From Nitrosotalea sp. (GTDB lineage Archaea; Thermoproteota; Nitrososphaeria; Nitrososphaerales; Nitrosopumilaceae), in the NCBI GenBank assembly GCA_023252235.1, contig JAHEXH010000001.1, positions 38,019 to 102,018 of the forward strand: DNA of 64,000 bases, read 5' to 3'. Position numbers and translations under genes: made by a program. Of the stretch, positions 51,722 to 59,114 are shown piece by piece (the stretch's first letter is position 1; every line of letters begins with the position of its first letter). Under the pieces are notes generated by a model that saw only the letters and a list, made by a program, of their open reading frames with translations, ran no database searches and was not told where the DNA came from.

Positions 51722-52496
51722 GATACTTCGCTGCTTCCTTTGCTGATTCTTTTCTAAATATTATCGCTGAAAGAGCATGAGTCATCTTGCCTGGATTCTT
51801 GTGTTCAAAAATATTCCTACCATATGTCACTCCTTTGGCTCCAGCTTCCATAGCTTCTTCGGTCATTTGCAATACATCCTTGTCTGTCTTTGCCTTGGGA
51901 CCTCCAGCTATTACAATAGGTACGGGAGTACTCTTGACAATTTTTTTGAATGAATCTACATCACCCGTGTAGAGTGTTTTTACTATGTCCGCACCACACT
52001 CTGCTCCGATTCTTGCAACATGTCCAACTATCTCAGGGTCGTGTGGGTTTTTGACATTCTCACCTCGTGGGTACATCATTGCTAAAAGAGGCATACTCCA
52101 TTTATGACAGTCATCTGCAATTCTACCCAGTTGTTCTATCATTTCTGGTTCTTCTTTTCCTCCTATGTTAATATGAAGTGAAACTCCGTCTGCACCCAAT
52201 CGTAATGCCTCTTCAACAGAACCTGTCAGCATCTTTCTGTTTGGTGACATGGACAAAGAGGTACTACCTGAAAAGTGAACGATGAGTCCAATCTTGGTGG
52301 GTTTTGGCAAATTCTTTAAAATTCCTTTGTTGATTATGACTGATGTAAGACCAAAGTGTTGGCAATTGTAAATTAACGCATAAGGATCCTCAATTCCTTT
52401 TAGCGGACCACTTGATATTCCGTGGTCCATTGGTATGCAAAGCATCTTACCATTACGCAGAATACGATTCATTCGAATCTGGTGGCCTGTTACCAT
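51708..52496 (-). CDS. aroA': ADTH synthase (2-amino-3,7-dideoxy-D-threo-hept-6-ulosonate synthase)
   Basis: The ATG at 52496 (MVTGHQIRMNRILRNGKMLC) is preferred; the track start at 52580 adds an implausible 28 residues. It is a class-I aldolase of 262 residues (IPMDHGISSGPLKGIEDP, with the Schiff-base Lys in DIVKTLYTGD and AGGPKAKTDKD), making ADTH from a 6-deoxy-5-ketofructose phosphate and aspartate semialdehyde. This is the first step of the archaeal shikimate route in organisms lacking DAHP synthase. Confidence 0.92.
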   Translation of the reverse strand: MVTGHQIRMNRILRNGKMLCIPMDHGISSGPLKGIEDPYALIYNCQHFGLTSVIINKGILKNLPKPTKIGLIVHFSGSTSLSMSPNRKMLTGSVEEALRLGADGVSLHINIGGKEEPEMIEQLGRIADDCHKWSMPLLAMMYPRGENVKNPHDPEIVGHVARIGAECGADIVKTLYTGDVDSFKKIVKSTPVPIVIAGGPKAKTDKDVLQMTEEAMEAGAKGVTYGRNIFEHKNPGKMTHALSAIIFRKESAKEAAKYLEQK

Positions 52497-52733
52497 TGGA
52501 GTTAATCGCTGGTGTGCCCTACTTAAAAATAGCGGGGAAATGAGGTGTATGTTTTGCCAACTGTAAAAATTGTACTTCAAATAAGAATTGTCTGGAGACT
52601 TTTCTAGAAATTAATTTTTTGATGCCTTTTAGAAACTTGTCATACTCGACAGAAGTGCAACAAGAGCTATTCTTGAGTGAAAACTAATTTTATTTTCAAA
52701 GGATTAAATACGATATAGAGAAAACACAGTCAA

Positions 52734-53852
52734 TTGAGTCAACTGACAGAACAACTTCATCATTCTGAAATTGGTGATATTTTAGAAAATTCCCTTGGTG
52801 GTAGAAGACCTGAAGTTGAAGAGTGTAAAAGACTTTTGGATTCTGATGATGTTCATCTCATGGGACTGGTTGCAGGTTATTTGACAAGAAAGAAGTTTGG
52901 AAGACGATCTTCTTTTGTAAATAATATGATTTTAAATTATACAAACGTGTGTATCACTGATTGCAAGTTTTGTGCATTTTACAGACCTCCAGGTCATGAA
53001 GAATCTTATACTGTTACACTTGATCAAATAGAATCTAGAGTAAAAACTGCTTGGGAGATGTTTGGTATTACACAGGTGATGTTTCAGGGAGGACATAATC
53101 CATCTCTTAAGATTGAATATTTTGAAGAGGCATTCAAATTGATAAGAAAAAAATTTCCTAGAGTTGGGATTCATGGATTGTCTGCATCTGAAATTGATAT
53201 GATTTCAAAAGTTGAACATACAAATACAAAAGAAGTCTTGTCAAGACTAAAAGAAGCTGGAATGCAATCGATTCCAGGTGCAGGTGCTGAGATTCTAGTT
53301 GATGAAGTAAAACAAATCATTAGTCCAAAAAAGATCTCAAGTAACACATGGCTGAGAATTATGGAAGAAGCTCATGGTCTTGGAATTCCTGCGTCTGCTA
53401 CAATGATGTATGGCCATGTTGAAACTAGGGATGATATCGCAGAACATTTTATGAAAATTGCAAGACTACAGGAAAAGACGAATGGGTTCATGGCATTTAT
53501 CCCATGGAGTTTTGAGCCTAACAATACTTTGATGCAAAAACAAGAGACTGTACAATATCCCGCAGGTGGAACTCAACTTCTAAAGATGATTGCCATATCA
53601 AGATTAATGTATAATGATCTAATCCCTCACATCCAGTCTTCGTGGCTTACAAATGGAGTTGCAATGGCACAAATGGCCTTGCAGTATGGGGCTGATGACT
53701 TTGGAGGTACCCTTCTTGGAGAAGAAGTCGTCTCTTGTACGGGGGCTCGTTCTACTGAACTTACTGGTGCAAAAATAATCCAGGCCGTAAAACAAATCGG
53801 ATATGAAGTTGAGGAACGCGATAATTTCTATAATGTTGTTAAAACTTACTAA
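52734..53852 (+). CDS. mqnC: Radical-SAM enzyme, MqnC-like (cyclic dehypoxanthine futalosine synthase)
   Basis: A 372-residue radical SAM protein. The cluster motif is NVCITDCKFCAFYR (C-X3-C-X2-C), with QGGHNPSLKIEYFEE and SIPGAGAEILVDEVKQIISPKKIS, which are typical of MqnC/MqnE. The CAFYR form and SIPGAGAE fit MqnC better than MqnE (CAFGR-type). MqnC closes dehypoxanthine futalosine in the futalosine route to menaquinone. The starting codon is TTG. The following UbiD-family gene converges with a 4-bp overlap, and the shikimate cluster supplies chorismate next door. Confidence 0.85.
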   Translation: MSQLTEQLHHSEIGDILENSLGGRRPEVEECKRLLDSDDVHLMGLVAGYLTRKKFGRRSSFVNNMILNYTNVCITDCKFCAFYRPPGHEESYTVTLDQIESRVKTAWEMFGITQVMFQGGHNPSLKIEYFEEAFKLIRKKFPRVGIHGLSASEIDMISKVEHTNTKEVLSRLKEAGMQSIPGAGAEILVDEVKQIISPKKISSNTWLRIMEEAHGLGIPASATMMYGHVETRDDIAEHFMKIARLQEKTNGFMAFIPWSFEPNNTLMQKQETVQYPAGGTQLLKMIAISRLMYNDLIPHIQSSWLTNGVAMAQMALQYGADDFGGTLLGEEVVSCTGARSTELTGAKIIQAVKQIGYEVEERDNFYNVVKTY

Positions 53853-55300
53853 AGACCGTATCTAGACCACTTTGAGTCTACTGCCTTCTTTGTAGATTCG
53901 TCTGATTTTACAAGTTCTTGAATCTCTCTCTGATATCCCTCTTCTTTTGTTTTTTGGGTTGCGTCTATTCCAAGTTTTGAGCCCAAGTTTACAAAAGGAG
54001 AAGCAGGATCAAGTGTATCTGTTGGCGTATTGTTAATTATTGTAGTATCTCTTGCAGCATCTGCCCTTGTAGTGATTGCCCAAATTACATCATTCAAATC
54101 ATGAACATTTACATCTTCATCAACTACTACAAAGATCTTGGTTAGTGCAAGCTGGCCCATTCCCCAAAGACCCATCATTACCTTCTTGGCCTGTCCTGGG
54201 TATCTCTTCTTGATTGAAATTATGGCCATGCCTTGGAACCATCCTGAAGCTGGCATTGCAAAATCTACAACCTCTGGATGAAACATTCTGATAAGAGGTA
54301 AAAATGAACGCTCGATTACCTTGCCAATGAATGCATCTTCTAAGATTGGCTTTCCTACTATTGTTGTAAGGTAAATTGGTTTTTGTCTTCGCATAATTCC
54401 AGTTAATGTGAATACTGGATATGGTTCAGGTGGTGTATAGTATCCGGTATGATCTCCAAATGGTCCCTCCACTCTAATATCTGATGGATCAACATATCCT
54501 TCTAATACCATCTCTGCATTGGCTGGAACTTCCAAGTCTACTGTTTTACATTTTACAGTCTTGATTCCCGTCTTTCTTGTAATTCCTGCAAAGACATACT
54601 TGTCAAGCCCTTCCGGTACAGGAGCTACTGCAGAAAATACAGTTGCGGGATCCCCTCCAATTATTATTGCCGCCTCAATTTTATTTCCCGAATCTTTCTT
54701 GATATCGTAATGATGTGCACCACGTTTGTGCTTCTGCCAATGCATGAGAGCATGAGTACCATCAATAATCTGCATCCTGTATACTCCAAGATTTCTCACG
54801 CCCGTTTCAGGATGACGTGTGGCAATTAATCCAAATGTGATGAATTTACCAGCATCCTTTGGCCATGTTTTGAGAATTGGAATTTTATCAAATGATGGGG
54901 ACTCTTCTATGATTTCTGTAACCGGGCCATTTTTTTGCAGTTTGGGTGCAACGTCTACCATCTTTGAAAGTTCTGGAAGTTTTCTTAGTTTATCAAAAAT
55001 TCCAGTTGGCATCTCCATCTTTGTTATATCCACAATTCTTTGACCAATTTCTGTAAAGTCTGAAGTCTCCAATCCAATTTCAAGTCGCCTCAAAGAGCCA
55101 AATGCATTTGCAAGTACTGGTATGTTGTAATCTTTGACATTTTCAAAAAGTACAGCAGGGCCATTAGAATACATCACCCTGCTTAGAATTTCTGAAATCT
55201 CTAGATTCGTATCCACTTGTGTTTTTACTCTTTTGAGTTCGCCTGCTTTTTCTAATTTTTCAATAAACTCTGAAAGATCCTCAATAGGCACATCTTTCAC
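53849..55300 (-). CDS. UbiD-family decarboxylase (menaquinone-pathway type)
   Basis: A 483-residue UbiD-like prenylated-FMN decarboxylase; blocks are ILSRVMYSNGPAVLFENV, GVYRMQIIDGTHALMHWQKHKRGAHHY, AAIIIGGDPATVFSAVAPVPEG and RVEGPFGDHTGYYTPPEPYPVF (active-site Glu region). The start is a GTG at 55300; the frame is open further upstream but has no start codon. Archaeal homologues are assigned to decarboxylation in menaquinone synthesis (MqnL/UbiD). It is convergent with mqnC, sharing 4 bp. Confidence 0.9.
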   Translation of the reverse strand: MKDVPIEDLSEFIEKLEKAGELKRVKTQVDTNLEISEILSRVMYSNGPAVLFENVKDYNIPVLANAFGSLRRLEIGLETSDFTEIGQRIVDITKMEMPTGIFDKLRKLPELSKMVDVAPKLQKNGPVTEIIEESPSFDKIPILKTWPKDAGKFITFGLIATRHPETGVRNLGVYRMQIIDGTHALMHWQKHKRGAHHYDIKKDSGNKIEAAIIIGGDPATVFSAVAPVPEGLDKYVFAGITRKTGIKTVKCKTVDLEVPANAEMVLEGYVDPSDIRVEGPFGDHTGYYTPPEPYPVFTLTGIMRRQKPIYLTTIVGKPILEDAFIGKVIERSFLPLIRMFHPEVVDFAMPASGWFQGMAIISIKKRYPGQAKKVMMGLWGMGQLALTKIFVVVDEDVNVHDLNDVIWAITTRADAARDTTIINNTPTDTLDPASPFVNLGSKLGIDATQKTKEEGYQREIQELVKSDESTKKAVDSKWSRYGL

Positions 55301-55401
55301 TGGATTTACATCTTGTATAAGCTTAACTAGATTTTCATCTAATGCCCAAAAAAAGATCTAACAAAAGAACTTTAATTATACTGTAAAGGAATGCCATCAA
55401 G

Positions 55402-55632
55402 TTGACTGAACAAAAATGCGCAGTCTGTGGAGGTCAGGGGAAAATTATTCTTCTTGATACTCAATGCTCGTTTTGTAATGGAACCGGTGAATTTTCTAAA
55501 ACTGCTGACAGCTACATGAAGTCTCATATCTGTCAATGTATATTTCTTGATCGAATAACATGTCCTCTTTGTGGGAAAAAATGCCATCATGATACTCCAA
55601 ATAAGCCAAAAGTCTTGATTAGTCCTATTTAG
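55402..55632 (+). CDS. DnaJ-type zinc-finger protein
   Basis: A 76-residue protein built of CXXCXGXG-like repeats: CAVCGGQGKI, CSFCNGTGEF, then CQC and CPLCGKKCHH. The first two are the DnaJ cysteine-rich pattern without a J domain. It starts with TTG at 55402. Likely a small zinc chaperone-like or protein-binding factor; no further assignment. It ends 4 bp past the end of the opposite-strand gene at 55629. Confidence 0.7.
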   Translation: MTEQKCAVCGGQGKIILLDTQCSFCNGTGEFSKTADSYMKSHICQCIFLDRITCPLCGKKCHHDTPNKPKVLISPI

Positions 55633-56006
55633 AAAATCGGAGGGATCTCATTCTTTTTATCATGTCCTCCAGATCCAAATCTGCAGTAAAAACATTGATC
55701 TGATTGCATGTACTTGAGCTGCTCTATTTTGATCGCACCTATTTTAAGTGCAATTTTTGTTAAAATTCTGTATTTTAATGGCATGGATGGAATTACTTCC
55801 TTGAGATATACGTTGTAATGATCTGGACAAAACTTAAGTGTTATATTGCTTGGCTCTTTTGATGTCTGGCTTACAGTCTTTGCCACACCTATTTGTTCTC
55901 GTATGTATTCATGCTTCGGGCATGGGCAATTCCTTCCTCCTGGGTGCTTATAGGCAGGGATATTCTTCCAGTCAAAGCCTGGATATTCCTTCTCAAAGTC
56001 GTCCAA
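55629..56006 (-). CDS. Hypothetical Cys/His-rich protein, 125 aa
   Basis: A 125-residue soluble protein with metal-ligand candidates CPCPKHEY, FCPDHYN and CFYCRFGSGGH, which together could form a zinc or iron site. The central MPLKYRILTKIALKIGAIKIE is helical and basic. The start codon is a TTG at 56006. Family not recognised. It is convergent with the DnaJ-type zinc protein. Confidence 0.6.
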   Translation of the reverse strand: MDDFEKEYPGFDWKNIPAYKHPGGRNCPCPKHEYIREQIGVAKTVSQTSKEPSNITLKFCPDHYNVYLKEVIPSMPLKYRILTKIALKIGAIKIEQLKYMQSDQCFYCRFGSGGHDKKNEIPPIF

Positions 56007-56109
56007 CGCGTAAAAGATGGTCTTGCTTCATATAAAACTTCTATGATTACGGTGTCAAACCTGAACTTGATCAAAATGTAAATAAACTGCCATATCTCAC
56101 AACTACTAC

Positions 56110-56595
56110 ATGTCTAAAGAAGTACAACCAAAAAAACCACGTTCTACTAAAAAAGTTACAGAAGGATCTAACACTGCCGAACTAGAGGCAAAAATAGCAG
56201 AGCTTGAAGCAAAGCTTTCTAATTTATCATCACAAGTAAAACCAGCAGAAGCACCAAAACCAGAGCCAAAACCACAACCCAGACCAGCAGCTTCAGGTCC
56301 AACTCATGGTACACTTCCAGCCGGAATGAAACCAGCTCCAAAACCAGAGTCAACACCAGAACCAACAACTACTGGTGCAGAACTTACAGGAGAGGTAGCA
56401 CCTGCATATGCTAAGATTAGCTCAACAGGATATACTGGCAACAAGTATTTTGCAACAAGAAAGAGATTATCGTATCATCCAGCAAACAAGCAGTTTACTG
56501 GTAGTTCAACAACTACCACAACTGCTCCACCAGCAGAACCCCCAAAACCCAAATCTACAATTCGTACTACACTTCCAGCAGGATTCAAGCCTTAA
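56110..56595 (+). CDS. Pro-rich protein with coiled coil and LPAG-repeat
   Basis: A 161-residue low-complexity protein: basic N-terminus, a short coiled coil (AELEAKIAELEAKLSNLSSQV), a Pro/Lys/Glu-rich region, and a Ser/Thr stretch. The sequence THGTLPAGMKPAPKP recurs as RTTLPAGFKP at the very C-terminus, so two LPAG(M/F)KP units frame the protein. Nothing indicates a signal peptide. It may be a scaffold or linker, but no family is known to me. Confidence 0.6.
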   Translation: MSKEVQPKKPRSTKKVTEGSNTAELEAKIAELEAKLSNLSSQVKPAEAPKPEPKPQPRPAASGPTHGTLPAGMKPAPKPESTPEPTTTGAELTGEVAPAYAKISSTGYTGNKYFATRKRLSYHPANKQFTGSSTTTTTAPPAEPPKPKSTIRTTLPAGFKP

Positions 56596-57050
56596 TTTTT
56601 AAAGGCATCTAGCACTTCTTGCGCATGTCCTGCAGGTTTTACTTTTTCAAAAACCTTCAAGATCTTTCCTTTTTCATCAACTAAAAAAGTTGATCTATTT
56701 ACTCCCATGTATTCACGACCCATGAACTGTTTCTTTCCCCAAACACCAAATTTCTTTGCCACTTCTTTTTCAGTATCTGCGAGCAAAATAAAGGGAACTT
56801 TCATTTTTTCACCAAATTTTTTGTGAGACTCTTCATCGTCTGGACTAATTCCGATTATCTCGATTCCTGCAGTCTTGAATTTCTTGTAATCTTGCGCAAA
56901 TTCTGCAGCCTCTGTTGTACATCCTGGTGTAAAGTCTTTTGGATAAAAATAAACAACATATTTTTTACCTTTGAGATCTGATTTTTTTACAATTTTTCCT
57001 TCTGCGTTTTTTAATGAAAAATCTGGAACTGGTTCTCCTTCTGCTAACAT
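56592..57050 (-). CDS. bcp: Peroxiredoxin, Bcp/PrxQ type
   Basis: A 152-residue peroxiredoxin with the site DFTPGCTTEA (Cys44). No second cysteine exists in the protein, so it acts as a 1-Cys enzyme needing an external reductant. Its C-terminus overlaps the LPAG protein's end by 4 bp. The paralogue at 1487 differs by an Asn before TPGC and has a second Cys. Confidence 0.93.
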   Translation of the reverse strand: MLAEGEPVPDFSLKNAEGKIVKKSDLKGKKYVVYFYPKDFTPGCTTEAAEFAQDYKKFKTAGIEIIGISPDDEESHKKFGEKMKVPFILLADTEKEVAKKFGVWGKKQFMGREYMGVNRSTFLVDEKGKILKVFEKVKPAGHAQEVLDAFKN

Positions 57051-57134
57051 GTGAAAAATAGAGCAAACATTCCCTACTTATTTTTTGCCCAATAATTCGA
57101 ATCTTTTATATTGTATATTCGGAGGTCAGAGTGA

Positions 57135-57845
57135 ATGATGGTTAATCCACGTGCGTGGTTTGCAGAAGCAATAGCAACATACTGTCTTGTCTTCTTTGGG
57201 CCGTTATCGATTGGACTTGCAGTAGTAGCATTTGGTACAGGACTCTCAGTTCCTGCAATAGTTATGATAGCACTTGCACACGGAGCGGCGATAGGACTTA
57301 TGGTTTACACGTTTGGGCATGTTTCAGGTGCACACATCAATCCTGCTGTTACGATATCTATGATAGTAACAAAACGAATCAATATCAAAGACGGTATTGC
57401 TTACATTATATTTCAGATAATTGGCGCAATTGCAGCAGCTGCTTCATACAAGGCAATTCTGCCAGACATTGGAGCAAAGGTGAACTTTGGTACACAGGGA
57501 GGACCAAGTGCTCTTTTACATAACAGTGCAATGTCAGGATTTGCAGTTGAAGCCATTCTTACATTCTTCTTGGTAACTGTTATCTTTATGACGGCGATTC
57601 ACAAAAAGGCACCAGCTGGAATGTATGGTCTTGCCATTGGTGGAATGATATTTTTGATACACTTGATAGGTGTCCCATTGACTGGAGCAAGTGTTAATCC
57701 TGCAAGAACCTTGGGACCTGCAATAATATCTGGCTACTGGGACTATCACTGGATTTACTGGGCAGGACCAATAGTTGGTGCTGTTATTGCCGGATTGATA
57801 ATGAATTATATCTTTGTCAAAAAGGCTGAAAACGAAATCGCATAA
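57135..57845 (+). CDS. Aquaporin / MIP-family channel
   Basis: A 236-residue MIP channel with six helices and the two pore motifs, HINPAV near residue 67 and SVNPAR near 190. The second half carries the aromatic/arginine-filter Arg directly after the second NPA. It conducts water, glycerol or small neutral solutes such as ammonia or CO2; the family does not settle which. Ammonia or urea flux would suit an ammonia oxidiser, as a hypothesis. It precedes the tRNA-Arg gene. Confidence 0.93.
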   Translation: MMVNPRAWFAEAIATYCLVFFGPLSIGLAVVAFGTGLSVPAIVMIALAHGAAIGLMVYTFGHVSGAHINPAVTISMIVTKRINIKDGIAYIIFQIIGAIAAAASYKAILPDIGAKVNFGTQGGPSALLHNSAMSGFAVEAILTFFLVTVIFMTAIHKKAPAGMYGLAIGGMIFLIHLIGVPLTGASVNPARTLGPAIISGYWDYHWIYWAGPIVGAVIAGLIMNYIFVKKAENEIA

Positions 57846-57900
57846 AATTTTTCATATTTTTGAAATGTATTATAACAGGCAACTGCTGAATTTTATTAGT

Positions 57901-57975
57901 GGACCCGTAGCATAGCTTGGATAGTGCGGACGCTTGCGGAGCGTCAGGTCGTGGGTTCGAATCCCCCCGGGCCCG
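57901..57975 (+). tRNA. tRNA-Arg(GCG) with two mismatches in its 3' half
   Basis: A 75-nt tRNA without intron. D stem GCAT/GTGC, anticodon stem GACGC/GCGTC and loop TTGCGGA (anticodon GCG, Arg CGC/CGU) are sound. The acceptor GGACCCG/CGGGCCC has A3 facing C70, and the T stem GTGGG/CCCCC has T50 facing C64. A single substitution in each, both in the 3' half, would restore pairing. The gene may be functional but strained, or its 3' half may derive from an inserted element's copy. No CCA is encoded. Confidence 0.85.
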
Positions 57976-58077
57976 TCTACTATCATGGTACTAAAATAAG
58001 GCCCACCCGTGTATATCACGAATGGAATTAGACCTTGATGAAAAAGGAAAGATCTTGAAGATTATGCTGTAGAAAAC

Positions 58078-58299
58078 ATGGACGAGGTGAAAAAACTAAG
58101 CAAGATGCTTGCAAATGCTGGAAAGAATGTTGGAACAATTATTGGAATCATAGAGAATCTTCGTAGAGATATTAAGGATACTGTAAAAGAGATTGCGGCT
58201 CTGAAAATGATACCTACTATTGGAGATCAGATAGAAAAAGCTATTAGTGAAAAATATAGGTTAAAGGTTGATGAAATTCAGAAGATTAGGAGTACGTAA
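58078..58299 (+). CDS. Small helical protein, 73 aa
   Basis: A 73-residue coiled-coil-like protein (VKKLSKMLANAGKNVGTIIGIIENLRRDIKD). It begins MDEVKK just after the tRNA and precedes the HamA-like gene by 35 nt on the same strand. No similarity recognised. It could be the first gene of the defence unit or a leftover of the insertion. Confidence 0.45.
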   Translation: MDEVKKLSKMLANAGKNVGTIIGIIENLRRDIKDTVKEIAALKMIPTIGDQIEKAISEKYRLKVDEIQKIRST

Positions 58300-58334
58300 A
58301 AAACAATATCTAGCACAGGAGACTGAATAGTTTC

Positions 58335-59114
58335 GTGATATCTGATTGGCTTACCTTTAAACAACGTGAATCGAAATCAGGGTTAACATTTGATGTAATA
58401 GATTATGATGAAAAATCCGCAGAAAATTCAAAAATTATAAATGAAGATTTTAAAAACATATTGATCCAAAATACACTTGATTATGATATTTTAAAACAAT
58501 TGGCAGAAAGTCTAGGGTGGGAAAAAACAAAACAAGAATTTATTCTCAAAACAATTCCTAAGAAAAAGAACATGAAAAAAGGAAGATTTGGAGAAATACT
58601 GTCAAGTTCAATACTGGAAGAATTTCATAATTATTCAATTCCTATACATAAATTACAATATGTTATTTCCACTGATCAAAGTTTGCCGGGAACAGATCTT
58701 ATTGCCATCAAAAAAAATGATTCCGAAATATTAGAAATGTGTTTTGTTGAAGCAAAAGTCCGAACCGGTTATGATATTAATGCAATATCTGAGGCCTTTG
58801 AACAGCTTGAAAATGATATTCATGATGGCATTCCTACAATGCTCAGATTTGTAATGGCAAGACTTGCTGAAAAAAAAGATCCAATTTTACAACTTATGAT
58901 TAACTATCATCTATCTAGAAGGATTGATAGGGATACTTTTCGAATTGTTGGATTATATGATAAAAAGCATTGGAATCAAAAGTCGCTAACAAATTTGACC
59001 AAAATAACGTCGGGATTCAGAAATAAACTAGTTGTGGATGTAATACAGATTAATGATTTGAAAAATAAAGTGGAACAATTCTATAAATCAATAGGCTGGG
59101 AGCTAGATGAGTGA
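58335..59114 (+). CDS. hamA: HamA-like PD-(D/E)XK nuclease (DUF1837 type), Hachiman effector
   Basis: A 259-residue protein from a GTG. It has a PD-(D/E)XK-like core: E87 in GRFGEILSSSILEEF, D121 in LPGTDLIAI and E139-A-K141 in CFVEAKVR, followed by an alpha helix ending EQLEND. The order GE...GTD...EAK with helical flanks fits DUF1837/HamA, the DNase effector of Hachiman anti-phage systems. The gene overlaps the helicase gene by 8 nt, which is the HamA-HamB arrangement. Assignment rests on motif and context, not on a search. Confidence 0.7.
   Translation: MISDWLTFKQRESKSGLTFDVIDYDEKSAENSKIINEDFKNILIQNTLDYDILKQLAESLGWEKTKQEFILKTIPKKKNMKKGRFGEILSSSILEEFHNYSIPIHKLQYVISTDQSLPGTDLIAIKKNDSEILEMCFVEAKVRTGYDINAISEAFEQLENDIHDGIPTMLRFVMARLAEKKDPILQLMINYHLSRRIDRDTFRIVGLYDKKHWNQKSLTNLTKITSGFRNKLVVDVIQINDLKNKVEQFYKSIGWELDE

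Noticed and set aside
57155-57523. 122-aa ORF inside the aquaporin gene
   Set aside because: Shadow frame of a clear MIP channel with both NPA motifs.
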